Assembly: GCA_902806595.1 (NCBI GenBank)
Contig: CADCXC010000040.1
Coordinates: forward strand, 62,001 to 126,000
Source: Pyrenopolyporus hunteri
Lineage: Eukaryota; Ascomycota; Sordariomycetes; Xylariales; Hypoxylaceae
Direction: 5' to 3'
DNA: 64,000 nucleotides
The position numbers and the translations under genes are program-made. Position 1 is the first letter of the stretch. The number at the start of each line of letters is the position of its first letter. Shown here piece after piece: positions 1 through 13,400 of the stretch. The notes under the pieces were generated by a model that had not been told where the DNA came from, did not search any database, and saw only the letters and a list, made by a program, of their open reading frames with translations.

Positions 1-1
1 T

Positions 2-727
2 TGGAGTTATCTCTCGCGATACGCCGCCGCTACCAGCGGAGTGAACCAACCGATGCATCGGATATTGGCTTCGTTCTCCAAGTTTTCTCAGCAGCATAGC
101 TTGGAGCATAATCTTGACTTGCTGGGATGGGCCTTGCAGTGGGCGTCGGGTAGGTTCAATGGTTCTTTCGATGGCAAGCCGTTCGACTATACCATGCTCC
201 GACCATGGGATCTCGGGCCCGTCTGGGACTCGTACCACCGATACTATTTATGCTTAAACCACTGGGAAGTCGACTTGATACCGACAGCAACTGTACCGGG
301 TCTAGACGCCCATCAAGACCCTTCGAATCTACGGGCGGATCTACTACTCATTCTCGGCGGCCAGAGTAACTGGGCCGACGATAGGATCCCCAGAGTCGCT
401 GGCAGGCTGCTCGAACAGAACCAGTATTCCGCTAAACCATCGGACTATCTCGAATTTGTCTGCCTGCACTCTATAGCACGGCACAGTAAAACGCGGTCCG
501 CCGAGGATGACGCTGCGTCGAGCAGCGACCACAGGCGAGCGAGGGAGTACATGCAACTAGCTGTGAACCTTCAGGGGCGAGCTTGGCCCCCCGGAAAGAA
601 TTACTACGAATCCCTGATGCTGCTCGAAAGCTGGTATCGGGAGGCGAACGACCACGATTCCGCGGACGTGGCGCGAATAAGACGTTCCCAGGATTGTGCG
701 AGTATATTTAGGTCCCTACGTAAATGA
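2..727 (+). CDS. Hypothetical protein, 3' end only (gene continues left of the window)
   Basis: The reading frame is open from the second base of the window, through a GTG at 41 and an ATG at 52, to a stop at 725-727. About 241 codons are visible. Because there is no stop upstream and no convincing start, I read it as the C-terminal part of a longer gene. The protein is soluble-looking and rich in Trp, Leu and charged residues, with no signal peptide or membrane segment. The last 50 residues contain a helical stretch (YYESLMLLESWYREANDHD) that resembles C-termini of fungal Clr5-domain or TPR-like proteins. That resemblance is an impression only, and no function is assigned. Confidence 0.5.
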   Translation, partial: WSYLSRYAAATSGVNQPMHRILASFSKFSQQHSLEHNLDLLGWALQWASGRFNGSFDGKPFDYTMLRPWDLGPVWDSYHRYYLCLNHWEVDLIPTATVPGLDAHQDPSNLRADLLLILGGQSNWADDRIPRVAGRLLEQNQYSAKPSDYLEFVCLHSIARHSKTRSAEDDAASSSDHRRAREYMQLAVNLQGRAWPPGKNYYESLMLLESWYREANDHDSADVARIRRSQDCASIFRSLRK

Positions 728-1753
728 AACATACCTCAATCCCTACAGCCATTCTGTTTCTATACGGCCATTGAACCACGTCTACTGGTTAAGAGTACGC
801 GTGAGTCCTCATTTCGTTCCAAAGTGCTTACCTGTCTCTAATCGCGAACTCTTACCCCTTGCATTGATGAAGCCTGATTTGGTCGTTATCTTGAATGCTT
901 ACGAGAGGCTACGAACGTCGTTTTATAACCCTAGATTAGGTATAATTAGCAGATGTGCGCGGTACGGTTAATCAATAGATTCTATATTGTAATAGCTACC
1001 CCCTTCCCGCATAACGCGGGTAGGCATTGGACTCCGAACGAGCCACCGAGTAATAGGATAAGTATCACCGATGCATTCTGACCCATGGCGATTAGCGCGT
1101 AGGTTCACAATTGCGGAAACTTCGATTTTCCAGGCCAGCTTACTGTTCTGTAAGGAGCACAAGCTCAGAGCTCATCGCCGAATTTTGCTGACGATTCATT
1201 GGAGCCGTCATCATTCCTGCCGGTCTTAAGGTAGCACTAAACATACTAGCTACGTAAGATCCTGGTGCTGAATTGTCGTATCCCCGGGGAGACGCTGACC
1301 TCCACAATCAGTAGGCGGGTGCCGAAAATCGCCTTGAAGCCGTCAGAAATAAGTGTCCGGCGAGGCTGATATGGAAAATGACGAGGAATAACGAGGGTTG
1401 CGATGGAAAGGCTTATGGAACTTACCGGGATTATATTATGCGATCGACACACGTAGCGCGTATTAAGGATTTCAAAATAGAAACCTAACCCTTTTCCCTG
1501 TGGCCGTGGTCGGCCGACTCGTATTCATTCCCCCGTGAAACCCACTCCGATTAGGCAAGTATTTACAACAACACTACGGGACGGTGAGAGTCGCCCCCAT
1601 GGGAAATAGAAACATTGGCGTCAGCGGCGTGGTCAGAGTCGGCCATACCCCTGTTTTCCACATATCGATATATATCTGCGGCCATATCTGCCCTATGCCA
1701 GTCTGTTGTCGAGTCACCAAGTCGTCCGCTGTATAACCCGGCCAAACCTCGCT
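728..1753. other. Intergenic, no gene seen
   Basis: About 1 kb between the stop of the left-edge gene and the esterase start. The open frames here are short, overlap on both strands and resemble nothing I know. No repeat or RNA gene is visible. It should hold the terminator of the left gene and the esterase promoter. Confidence 0.5.
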
Positions 1754-2807
1754 ATGCTCTCCCTCTCATTTACCCGCCTCGCCCTTATCCTCCTCGCTAG
1801 CTCGCTCGGTTCATCGCAAATTCTGGAGCGATGCCGACATGAGGGAGGTAAACAGTGCCGAGCTAGTGGCTGCGGCCGTTCTCCGCCGTTGACACCGGGT
1901 AGTTTCAAAAATTTTACTACTCCGGAGGGCCGTGAATATCGGGTCTGGTTGCCGCCGAACTACGATTCCAACAAAGCAACTCCGCTCATCCTCAGTTACC
2001 ATGGCGCCAATAGGCAAATATCACGTCAAGTTGAATTGGACATGTTAACCGACCCGCTCTTCAATGACGACCATATAGTCGTGTATCTGCAAGGTTTAGA
2101 AGTCAGTGTTTAAAGCCTGGCTAGTCAGCCAAGGGGTATCTATTGCTCACATTCGGCAGGTCGGCCGACCCGGTCACACGGAATGGGAGGGCGCTCCAGA
2201 CTGCGATTCAGACGATATCGGCTTCACAGAAGACGTGCTTGATGCGACAGATGGGGAACTATGCGTGGATGAGAAGCGCATATTCGCAACGGGGAAATCC
2301 CAAGGTGGAGGATTCGTCGGGCGCCTTGCGTGCGACCCAAACCTATCTAATAGGATCGCAGCATTCGCACCGGTCTCAGGTGCATATTATATCAAGGGCA
2401 TCACCGATAAGTCGAAATGCCACCCGGAGTCTGTACAGGTGCCCTGCGATGCCGCTCGCACCAACATCCCTATTATGGCCTTCCACGGCGGGAACGACAC
2501 GACGATTAAATATCACGGCGGCTTTAGATCTGGGGCTTGTCTGCCGGACGTCAGTTCTTGGGCTCGGCAATGGGCTCTGAGAGATAACCTGGACGGGACG
2601 CCAGTTAACACAACAATCGCCAAATCAGACAATGGTGTTACTATGAGTTATGGAGGCGGCCTCGTCACGTTGGTATACGACGGTGACGATATAGGACATG
2701 TCTGGCCGTCCACCGCGAGGAACGACGACAACAAGGGGCGTAACCTAGCGGCTTTCAACGCAAGCGCATTAATTATGGAATTCTTCCGGAACCATAAATT
2801 GCCTTGA
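1754..2807 (+). CDS. Secreted feruloyl/acetylxylan esterase-like hydrolase (CE1/FaeC-type, PHB-depolymerase fold)
   Basis: Two exons, about 331 residues. The ATG at 1754 is chosen because it opens a clear signal peptide (MLSLSFTRLALILLASSLG). An intron of about 58 bp, near 2102-2159, has a TGCTCAC branch-like site and ends in GGCAG; it keeps frame between VVYLQG and EWEGAPD. The mature part carries LILSYHGA (oxyanion region), the nucleophile elbow GKSQGGG (GxSxG serine) and a late DIGHVWP segment that should supply the catalytic His. Family knowledge: such enzymes release ferulate or acetate from plant cell-wall xylan outside the cell. Cysteines are frequent, as expected for a secreted protein. 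The exact donor is uncertain because the site used here (GTCAGT) is not the only GT available. The precise substrate cannot be read from sequence. Confidence 0.82.
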
Positions 2808-5187
2808 ATCCGTATCCCGTCATTTTAAGATTTCGATCGCGGTTATGCGTTGCTATACCTCCGTCGTACGCTTCCTAGCGCAGAAGCCGTAGGGGCACCT
2901 AGGCTTTTATTAATTAGGCTTGTTATAATGTTATTTTTAGATCCGATTCCTCTCCCTCTTCAGTCTATCATCTCTAATAGACCAATTCTCAAGTAAACAA
3001 CTGTTGGGGGCTAAAGGGTTTGAATTGGCCAACGGGTGTAATAGTCTGGACTGGGAGGACAAGCTGTCATTAAACAAGACACAAACCAGCATCTTGTCTT
3101 AATCACTCCTCGACAGCACATCCTCCCAACATATTCCTGGATATTCGGGAGATCTACAGCCCAAATCTACCGGGACCCTAAGCATCATTAGTATAACGCT
3201 ATATTTTATCCTATGGTTTCATAATACATGATAACTCTATGATGCTTTTGTTGCGTTTAAGAACAACAACTGTATGAAAGTAAGCCACTAGCGCGGCACA
3301 CTTAGGAAGGTATTGGGATGGGAGTATAGGGTAATTCACTCCTCTCGGGTAAATTTAATGAATAGTGTCATGTCTATGCCGGGTTATAAACAGGCCATCT
3401 TAGGAGCCGAGAAAGTGGCAACCCCGGAGGAAGCTATTAGCGGAAGACGCATTTCACTTTTTTGATATCTTAGTAGGTAGGTAGGTTGGGTTACTTACAT
3501 ACATACGGGTGGAGGCGAACCTCGACAACGCAAGTGGTTGTTGGTTGTCGGCAGGACAGACGGGAGCCAGCTTGTGGCGGCGGGGTCACCCACCAAACTA
3601 ACCCTAACTGTTAGTAGGGGACACCGCTGCGGCGTTTGGTAGAACGCCACTGGATGGCTATGGTTGAGTTGAATTAGAGTTAGTTGAGTTAGTTGAGTCA
3701 AGTTGAGTCGGGGATCGGATACGATGAGAGATAAAATGGGTTAAGTTTATATCCGGGTATTTTACATAGAGTTGAGCAGATGTCTGGGATGACTCTGCGT
3801 CCGTGGCCGGGGGAGAGGTTTCGAGAAGGTTTACTTCAGGTATGACGAGGCCGTAAGGAAACGCGGTAATACACCTATTACTTTACAAGAGCTATGGCTT
3901 CGCCTCGAATCCTAAAGAGCTGATTTTAAGAGTGCCCATGCGCGAGAGGATAGACAAAGAGAAACTCTTGGGATAAGATACGCGTATGCAGATGGGGTGG
4001 GAGTAAGTGAGCGATGTTGTATTGCGTAGGTTTCTACCTCTGAAGCTTTCGAAGCGAAGCGAAATTATATATCTCTCTCACACAGTATCGCGCCTTCCTT
4101 TCGATGTACGTACGTGTTATAAATACCGAGTGGTTTAGGGTCTAAGCTTCACACAGGGCTGTATACCTAGGTAGGTAGGTACCTAAGTATATACAAGGTG
4201 AGCCTGCGTGGACTAACTGGGGTAATTATAGATTAATCTACCACCTGCATATTAGATGTGGATGTCTAACTTATCAAGGTAGGTACATATCAGCTGTACA
4301 TATCAGCTACTCGTGCCCTGCCCTATGTACCTAGGTACTTACTAGGTACGAAGAAGTATCGGGGGGCCTGGGCGTGCAGCTTCGTTTTTTTTCTTTCTCT
4401 TCTTTTTTTAATGGGGGAAGAGATGCCATAACATTAAAGTACTATGTAATATGTACCTACCTATTTGCCTTCACCGCCTTCTGGCCTCCGTCTCCCCACC
4501 TTGTCCTCTCGCCCCCCTCCCCCCTGTCTCTCTGCACCCGAGGGTTCCTTTCTTAGAGCAGCTACCCTAAGTAGGCATGTACCTAGCCTTCCCACCTCCT
4601 GTCTCTATGCCCCAATAGGAATTAAACACACCTAGGAAACAGGTACCTGAGCAAGATAAGAACGGAGGACAGTTATATGCAGAGGTAAACCATGATAACC
4701 ATGATAAGCATAAGTAACGCTGACTTTGATTGGCTGAAGCCATTTGGGTGACCAATGAGAAGTACGGTGTACAAGTACACGTAATCCATCCATCCATTGG
4801 ATGTAGGTACATAATTTACCTAAGATATCTACATAGGTAGGTACCTAACAGGTGGTACCTTGGTACCGTAGTGCCCACCTATGTACTGTGTAGTATCGAA
4901 GAACTGTCCATACCTACTACGTACATACACGTAGGTACCCTGCCAGGTAAGGTACCTAACTTCCAAATATGTAGTGAGCGCCTACTGTAGGCACATACCA
5001 AAAACCTAACCTAGGGTACATAGACACACGGGAAAGCCTAAGTAATGGCCAGCGGCGTGGCAATAAACCCTGGGACCCACCGCCTAATCGATTATGGTGG
5101 GAGAACCCTGCGAATCGTACCCCTCCCCCCTCTGCAGCCCACCTATTAGTTGCCCCTCGACGGGCAGAAAAATTTTTGGCTGCCAAT
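2808..5187. other. Long intergenic region with CCTA/TAGG microsatellites
   Basis: About 2.4 kb without a credible gene. From about 4140 to 4960 the sequence is studded with short CCTA/TAGG runs and with the palindromes GGTACC and CCTAGG, the same repeat class found in most intergenic gaps of this window. A direct duplication of an ACATATCAGCT motif lies near 4286-4307. The small open frames are low in complexity and are not supported as genes. Confidence 0.5.
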
Positions 5188-5787
5188 TTTTTTTTTTTCC
5201 CCCATTAGGATTTGGCATTTCTTTCCACAGGGCAAACATAAAACCTCGACCACAACTCCCCTTAAAACTTCATCTGATCCCTTTTTCCAAATCCTTCCTT
5301 TTCTTCTTCTACACACACCACACCATCTTTCTTTCAAAATTTTTCTCTTTTGCGAGGAGTGACCGACCATCTGAGCCTCTCCAACTCAGATTCGGATCCA
5401 TTTTCTTCTTGTGTCTAGAAAAGAGATCTCGGTTCTCTGCCACGGCACGGCTTAGACTGGAAATAGACAGACGAGCCACGATAGAGTAGAAGTCTGAACA
5501 TATCGTCAGAAAATCTACGGGCTCAAGGTGGACTAAAAATTAAAGGTTGACGACAACTTCCTAGGTTCGGACATCTTTCTAGATTTTCCTCATCGATTCA
5601 CACCGATCTTCACGGATTTTCACGGATTCCCACCGATTCTCACCGGTTCATTTCTAATCACCACAATCCGAATACGCGACCGAGAGAAGTTTTCCGCTCT
5701 AGATCGATCGGACCCGACAACTTCCTCTCCATCAACACACTCTAATCTATTTTCACGACAATCATAAATATAACACAAGCACCCAAA
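5188..5787 (+). promoter_or_regulatory. Promoter and 5' leader of elongation factor 3
   Basis: A long pyrimidine-rich stretch (about 5188-5370, with runs of T, CCC and TTCTTC) precedes the EF-3 start. Such CT-rich tracts are common just upstream of transcription starts in strongly expressed filamentous-fungal genes. Closer to the ATG, at about 5590-5650, a short motif close to CACSGATT recurs several times, probably within the transcribed leader. No clear TATA box is seen. The promoter function is inferred from position and composition. Confidence 0.45.
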
Positions 5788-8700
5788 ATGTCGACAGCTC
5801 AAGAGAACGCTCAGTCTATCCAGGTCTTGGATGACCTCATGCAAAAGCTGAGCCTTTCCAAAGATGCCGCCTCTACTAAGGATGCTTCGCATGCACTAGC
5901 ATCTTTCATCAACGGTCGCATCGAGGACCACGAAGCGCCAACGAAGTAAGATACTCTTTTTTTTTTTTTTTCGTCTCCCTTTCTTTTTGCCTCTTCCCTT
6001 CTTTTCCCCTTTCTTCCCTTCAACTACGTCTTGAACTGCCACGTTCTATGCCTGTGAGCTTCTACTACTGCCCATCGCCCGCCGTTTGCCCAATACTTTG
6101 CCAGCATCAACCCTAGATACGTGTCCATGTATAAACGTCACACGCTGGCGTTTATGCGTTTTCCGTGTCTCCTACCTATCTTCGTCCCCTTGGAAGATAC
6201 GAGTCCTAGAAACTACTCGTCTCCTTGAGCACATTGCAAACAGTCACTACGCCGTGTATTTGCATTCTACAGCTTCCTCAGAACTCTCACTAAGACTAAT
6301 GTCAAATTCATAGAACAGTTGAGGCCTTGAGAAAGCAGCTTGCAAACAAGAAGGATGCTTCGGCTCGAGAGAAAGCCGCCAATGCTATCCAGGCCATCGC
6401 CCAGCACTCGGAGATTGCCCCTAATGTCGAGCCTTACTTGGTTCTCTTGTTACCATTAACCTTGGCTGCCATCGGCGACAAGATTACTGGTGTCAAGAAT
6501 GCTGCTATTGCCGCTACCACCGCCATCGTTGAGGCAATCAATCCCAACGCCGTCAAGGCTGTTCTCCCAGTCATCGTCAAGTCCATTTTGGAGGCCCAGA
6601 AATGGCCGGAGAAGATTACCGCTCTCGAATGTATTGATATTCTCGTCCGAACCGCCCCGGCCCAACTTGCCTTCCGCGTTCCTGAACTTATCCCCGTCAT
6701 ATCCGAGTCTATGTGGGATACCAAGAAGGAAGTCAAGGACCGCGCCTATAAGACTATGGAGAAGATCTGCGAGTTGATCGTCAATAAGGATATTGAGAGA
6801 TTCATTCCCGAGTTGATTAAGTGTATCGCCAAGCCTGAAAACGTCCCCGAGACGGTGCACTTGCTCGGCGCCACAACCTTCGTCACTGAGGTCCAAGAGC
6901 CTACCCTAGCCCTAATGGTGCCCCTACTGGATCGTGGCCTTGCCGAACGAGATACTGCCATCAAGCGAAAGTCGGCCGTCATTGTCGACAATATGTGCAA
7001 GCTCGTCGACGATCCTAGCATCGTTGCCCCCTTCTTGCCCAAGATGATGCCTGGTCTCCAGAAGAACTACGACAATCTGGCTGATCCTGAAGCGCGTGAA
7101 AAGACCAAGCAGGCCCTTGACACCCTCATCCGCGTTGGTGCAATCAAGGATGGCAAGATCCCCGAGGTTCGCCACGATGGTGACGTCGCGACTGTCTTGG
7201 GCCACCTCAAGGCTACTATCCCCAGCAAGCATGCTAAGACTGCCGAGAAGCTTGCTCCCATCATGGACTATATCTCTGCCATCGGCGGGCAGCTCGTTGA
7301 CGAGAAAGAGACCGAACCGTCTACGTGGGCGTCTGCTGTCAAGCCCTTCGTCACTGTTATTGTCGGTGATGTTGACGCTGAAAAGGTTGTCGATGGTCTT
7401 CGGAAGCGCGCTTCTCCCGGCGTCGAGGACGAGGCTGAGGAAGAGGCTGAGGATGACGAGGGAGAAGATTTGTGTAACTGCACCTTCTCTCTCGCTTATG
7501 GCGCCAAGATTCTTCTCAATCAAACCCACTTGCGACTTAAGCGTGGCCGCCGCTACGGTCTTTGCGGCCCCAACGGGTCGGGTAAATCCACCCTCATGCG
7601 TGCGATCAACAACGAACAGGTAGAAGGTTTCCCCAAGCAGAGCGAGGTCAAGACTGTCTTCGTCGAGCATGACCTTGATTCCGCCGACACTGAGATGACC
7701 ACCATCGACTGGACCATGAAGAAGCTCTCCGAGGCCGGTGTTACCACTAGCCAAGCCGAGGTCGAGAAGCGCCTTGAGGAGTTTGGCTTCACCCCAGCTA
7801 TGACTTCGGGCCCCATTACCTCCCTGTCTGGTGGTTGGAAGATGAAGCTAGCCTTGTGTCGTGCCGTCTTCGAAGCGCCGGACATCTTGCTGCTTGACGA
7901 GCCTACCAACCATCTCGACGTGAAGAACGTCAAATGGCTCGAGGACTATCTGATCAACTCCCCCTGCACCTCCATCATTGTCTCTCACGACAGCAGTTTC
8001 TTAGACAATGTGACCCAGTACATCATTCACTACGAGCGATTCAAGCTGAAGAAGTACAAGGGTAACCTAAAGGAGTTCGTTCGTAAGAACCCTCACGCTA
8101 AGTCGTACTATGAGCTTGGAGAATCCGAGATGGAGTTCACCTTCCCCGAGCCTGGCTTCTTGGAGGGTGTCAAGACCAAGGCTAAAGCCATCTTACGTGC
8201 TAGCAAGATGAGCTTCCAATATCCGGGCACCCCTAAGCCTCAACTCACCGATATTACTTTCCAGTGCTCGCTCGGTTCCCGTATTGCTGTCATCGGCCCC
8301 AATGGTGCCGGAAAGTCGACTCTTATTAACGTCCTCACTGGTGAGCTTATCCCTACCGGTGGTGAGATCTACCAGCACGAGAACATCCGCATCGCCTACA
8401 TCAAGCAGCACGCGTTTGCGCATATCGATAACCATCTCGATAAGACCCCCTCCGAATACATTCAATGGCGGTTCCAGACTGGTGAGGATCGGGAGACTAT
8501 GGATCGTGCCAACAAGATCATCACTGAGGAAGATGAGAAAGCCATGGACAAGATCTTCAAGATAGAGGGATCCCAACGACGTATTATTGGCATCCACAGC
8601 CGCAGAAAGTTCAAGAACAGCTATGAATATGAGTGTTCTTTTGCCCTTGGCGAGAACGTTGGTATGAAAAACGAGCGCTGGGTCCCTATGATGACGGCTG

Positions 8701-9388
8701 ATAATGCTTGGCTTCCGCGAAATGAGCTTCTCGCGTCCCACCAGAAGATGGTTGCCGAGGTCGACATGAGGGAAGCTCTCGCCTCCGGTCAATTCCGCCC
8801 TCTGGTCCGAAAGGAGATCGAGGCTCACTGTGCCAATTTCGGCCTCGATGCCGAACTCGTTTCTCACTCGCGCATGCGTGGCCTTTCGGGTGGCCAGCGT
8901 GTGAAGGTTGTCCTGGCTGCTTGCTCGTGGCAGCGACCTCACCTGATTGTCTTGGACGAGCCTACCAATTATCTCGACCGTGATTCTCTGGGCGCCCTGT
9001 CCAAGGCGCTCAAGAAATTCGAGGGCGGTGTCATCATCATTACGCACAGCGCCGAGTTCACGAAGGACTTGACTGAGGAAGTGTGGGCTGTCATGGATGG
9101 CAAGATGACACCTTCGGGACACAATTGGGTTCAAGGCCAAGGCTCCGGCCCGAGGCTGAAGCAGGGTGACGATGATGAAGAGGAGAAATTCGACGCTATG
9201 GGTAATAAGATCGTGTCGACGAAGAAGAAGGCCAAGTTAACCAGTTCCGAGGCCAGGAAGAAGAAGAAGGGTAAGTCGAGAAATCCTACATAAACTGCTG
9301 AATACGGTCCCAGTGGCTAACACGGCATCTAGAACGTATGGCCCGCCGAAAGCGTGGCGAGGAGGTGTTCTCTGACGAGGACGAGTAG
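5788..9388 (+). CDS. TEF3: Translation elongation factor 3 (EF-3, ABC-F ATPase)
   Basis: Three exons (5788-5945, 6314-9270, 9333-9388) give 1056 residues, the normal EF-3 length. Both introns are canonical: the first is 368 bp (GTAAGA to TAG) after codon 52, and the second is 62 bp with a CTAAC branch. Joined, they read HEAPTK-TVEALRK and KKKK-ERMARRK. The N-terminal 350 residues are HEAT repeats. ABC1 has GPNGSGKST, LSGGWKMKLALCR and ILLLDEPTNHLD. ABC2 has GPNGAGKST, LSGGQRVKVVL and IVLDEPTNYLD. Between the halves of ABC2 lies the EF-3 chromodomain-like insertion (about HSRRKFKNSYEYE to RWVPMM). The tail is polybasic and ends FSDEDE. EF-3 is an essential, fungus-specific ribosome factor that helps release E-site tRNA and recycle ribosomes in the cytosol. 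Confidence 0.98.
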
Positions 9389-10467
9389 ATGACTTGACAG
9401 CTATGTCGCGGATGCTACGGATTCTCACGAATAAATATTAACTCACGGACACGATTACATTATTCCATTTGTTTGACACGAACAGAAAAGTCCGGATTCG
9501 CATGGTTAGGCATTGTCTCTGTTTCTTGTGCGCTACGGGTTGCTTGAAAGCTGAACCGTAACTGAGAGGCGCATCGTTGCATGGTCGAGCAGGATGAATT
9601 AGGGAAGGTCATGATACCCCTGGATTTGGAGGCCCAGGGGGGGTAGCCTTTCGAATTCTTTACTGCGAGGATACCATAATGAGATAGGCAGGTCGCTGAA
9701 TAGACTTGATAGAGTTTTTCTAAGATGCGTTTAGCCTATGGCGTGGGTGTTGTAGCAACTTGTTATCTATTGGGATTATCTCTGGGAATCACCCAGCTGC
9801 TTGCCTATTACTTTGGCGTTGCGCTCAACGCGGTGTAAGAACGTTCCTGAGCACCAGATATCCGTTTTTAAAGTAGCTTTGCTCGAGGCTCTTTTGGCGT
9901 CAAAAAAGATGAGTTTTCGTCCGCTATTTTGGAAGATTAACGTAGCAGCACCCTCTGCTTCAACCCCGCCCACCCGAGTTGTCAAGCACAATAGCTGTTG
10001 GCTTCTGTCGCATCCGGGTCGGGTATCGAGACTAGCAAAAGAGTGGCTCTTTGTGGTATCTTTGTCGCGCAACCACGCCTGGAGCCAAGCGTCCGAGAAC
10101 GGTAACGGATATATAATAGATGGAGGTACAAAGGGCCCCCCAGGTGTATCCAGCGGCGTGATCTATGGTATCCTATTTGTAGACTCCCGCAGGACTAAGG
10201 ACTTACGACAAGTAGTGTAATAATAGCATTAACAGCCATAACAGAAGCAGCGGCAGTAGTAGCAACATCAATACAAAACAACGGCAGAAACAGCAAGATC
10301 CCTCCTCCCCGCCCCCCCTTTTTTTTTTCCTTCTCAGCAACCGCGCGGCATACGCCAGTCATATATATTATATACCTATATATACCTATACGGTATTATT
10401 ACTAGAATAGAAGATCGGATATCGCGCAGGGCGATAGAGAAGAAGTAGAGAGCTGCTGGTGGCCACG
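9389..10467. other. Intergenic: EF-3 3' region and promoter of protein A
   Basis: An ACGAATAAATATT segment about 45 bp after the EF-3 stop is a plausible polyadenylation signal. Near the right end there are an AGCAGCGGCAGTAGTAGC-like trinucleotide-rich stretch (about 10228-10290), a C/T-rich run (about 10300-10335) and TATATATTATATACC (about 10361), which fit a promoter for the next gene. No gene is seen between. Confidence 0.45.
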
Positions 10468-13400
10468 ATGAGAACATACGTCGTACCGTTGTCTAATGCG
10501 CAAGATATCGAGCAGACGGCGGCGGCCTTTCATGCCAAACATGCGGGTAGTCTACCTAAAGGGTTGGGCTGGGACTGGATGCCGTTCTTCACGGCGTTGT
10601 GCGAGGGGAATATTATTGCCTACGGCGCTACCGTGATCCACTCGCCAGACCGGGATGATTCGGACTCTATGGACACGTCTGGCTCGACGCCGAGGTACGC
10701 GCCCACACCGATTGATAGAGTCGCTATCGAGGGGCCGGGGGTGCCCAAGGCACCTGGCAGCGGATCATGGCAATATTCGTGGTACATTCCCGAATGGACT
10801 CATCCCGACTACGACCCCAGCATCGACCCGAAATACTTGTCGCCGTCTGCAACCTTTGCCAGCACGGATCCGTTCAATAGGTTACGCCCGGCGCTGCGGG
10901 CCGAGGACCTCGTCAGGCAACCGACTCAGTGGGCGTTGCGATTCGGTATCCACCGTGACGAACTTGGTGGTCGCAGCCGGCTCAGCCCAACGCTCGCCGA
11001 CAGCCGGAACCCGTTCGACGACTACGCGAACCAGGTAAACTTGCTCTCTGACGAGGTGAGGGCCGGCGTCGTACAAGCGTCGAAAGAAGCGGCGATGCGG
11101 CAAGGCTTCGTCCCCGCCGAGGGTTATATTGCCCCGGACATATTGGAGGGTTTGCTAGAGACGGACGGGAGACTGAGTGGGCGTCAGTTGAAGGAGAAGC
11201 TCAGCCAGGCGCTCGGCTCTGGCGGGGATGACCTAAACCTGGATCAGTTTGTCGAAGCGATGAACCAGGAAGCGCCCACGATATTCGAGGCGCATAGAAC
11301 ATTTCTTCAAAACGCCCTGGACGACCAGGACTATCAGCGAGCCTTGTTCCACGATCTTACGAGCGACGACCTTGTGAAGGAAGGTATCTATACGATGTCG
11401 AACAACGAAATATGTGATTTAGACAACCCAGTCAATGAGTAGGTTCTATTTGGAGAGTGTCGGCTGTGGAGTATGTTCGTTCGGCTTGTTAACCACTTTC
11501 TATCGTGTATATATATAGCCTTTTCGATAGACATCGATGGGGAACTAGTGCCTGGAAAGGCGCCACGAAAGACTCGCCGCGGTTTGTATATAACCTCAAT
11601 GGTGTAAGAGATGAGTGGGATGTTGTGAGTTGAAACCCTCTCTCTCCTCTTCTCCTTCCCCCTTCCCCCTTCCCTCTTCGCTGACTCTCCCCCTATCTGG
11701 CTCCCGCGACACGGACTTCCCCGACGAGGGTGCGGATGGGGCCAGTAGGATTAGCTAACCATACCGGTAGACAACGAATGAACTTCTGTGGAACGCGCTG
11801 CGGCCCGCCCTACAGCTCGTGTCGCGAGTCCTCGAAAGCGAACCTCCTGGCATTGTAGCTCTTATGGATCTAACAACGCGGCAGCCGATACCACCGGAAA
11901 GGGACCAGCGGGAGAAGCGGGAGACGGCGTATCTAACGGCGTATTATCAGAATGCAGACCTGTCAAAAACGTACGAGCAAATACGACAATTGCACGAGAT
12001 GGGCTATGATTTCAAGATGCACACACTCAGAGTCCTCAAACACTGCCTTCGGCTTGACATCTCTAGCGTCTGGTTCGACCCCAAGGATCCCAACGGCAAA
12101 CCGGCCGACTCACCGTCACTGACGTACGCCTACACGGTAATACGCGAGGCCGGGCCGGATTCTGGCATAGAGATATGGATTGGGGCGGAGCTGCTATGGC
12201 CGTTGCTTGTACCACAGTACAGCTTCAGCGAGAAGATGACGGCGTCGTTCGTCATCGCCTCGTCGTTGTTGCATGAGCTCGGGGTGAGATAAGTCGAAGG
12301 TTCCTTCGGAGCCGACCCCCCTTTTAACTGTTAGAGCTGGATTCGCTGACATGACCTGCGCCTCCTGTTGCGCATTTGTAGCATGCCATATGTTACGCCC
12401 AGCGCCTTCTCCTCGACGTACCGGAGTTTACTAATTACCCGAATCAGGATCCTAGGGTTACCCAGTTGCTGGGGGAGCTGCCGGATTTGCTATTTGACTT
12501 CGCCGCGAGCGCTGGGGAGCCCTTCTGGATGGATCAGGGCACGGCCGAGGCGGGGTACGATGTCGAATATTCCCTCTGGGGATTCGTAGCTCTCAACATG
12601 CTAAACCATGAGCAAGTGTTCAGTTCCCGGCAGCTAATGAGCTTGCCGCTGATAGTAGGGGGGACGCCTTGGCCGTTCACCCGACCGCCTCTCGAATCGG
12701 GGCTTGAATACGCGGGGCCGGTCGCGGATGCGCCGTTCCGCGTGGAGGACTATATCGTACCGGTGCCCGTCGAGTACATGGCCAAGTTTTTTACCAAGGC
12801 GTTCTGGGAAGAGACCTTCCCGCGCTGGGGGCATGAGGCCTTCAAGATGCTCCCGCCGGACCGCATTCTCAAGACGGTCTCGAGACCGGTCTGGATAGCG
12901 CGTTGGCAAGCCATGTGGTTTTTCGGCGGGGACGAGTGGAGGTTTCTGTATTTCGTGATGCGTACGCTTAGCAGAAACCGATACCTCATCCTGGGAGAGT
13001 ATTTGAGACAGTCGGCGATTGAGGTAATGATGTCTGACTTCTATCATACGCGTTGGGAGGAGGAGGTTAAGCTCTGGGACTCGGGCACGCTCTCGCCTCT
13101 CCGGAGAAGTTTCTTTGTTACACGGGCGATGATCCAGCACGGCTATGCGCTCTCCCGATCGTACCTGTGCTCCGGGGTACAAAAGCGAACCCTTTACAAG
13201 AAATACGTCGAAAAAAATGAGACGGAACTGAGGCATGGTCGGCCCAACGACCCGACGGCGACGTTCGAGGACTGGGCCGCCGGGGTAGAGAGGAACTTCA
13301 GGGAGTTGTACTCTGATGGAGGCAGCCTTATGAGGATCCTATCGGAGACGCACAGATTTCTGATGCTGGACATCGCATACATGCAGCGCATGGTCTTTGA

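Noticed and set aside
6924..9140. Long minus-strand open frames under EF-3 (276 and 315 codons)
   Set aside because: They are antisense shadows of a strongly codon-biased gene; the plus strand encodes a complete EF-3.
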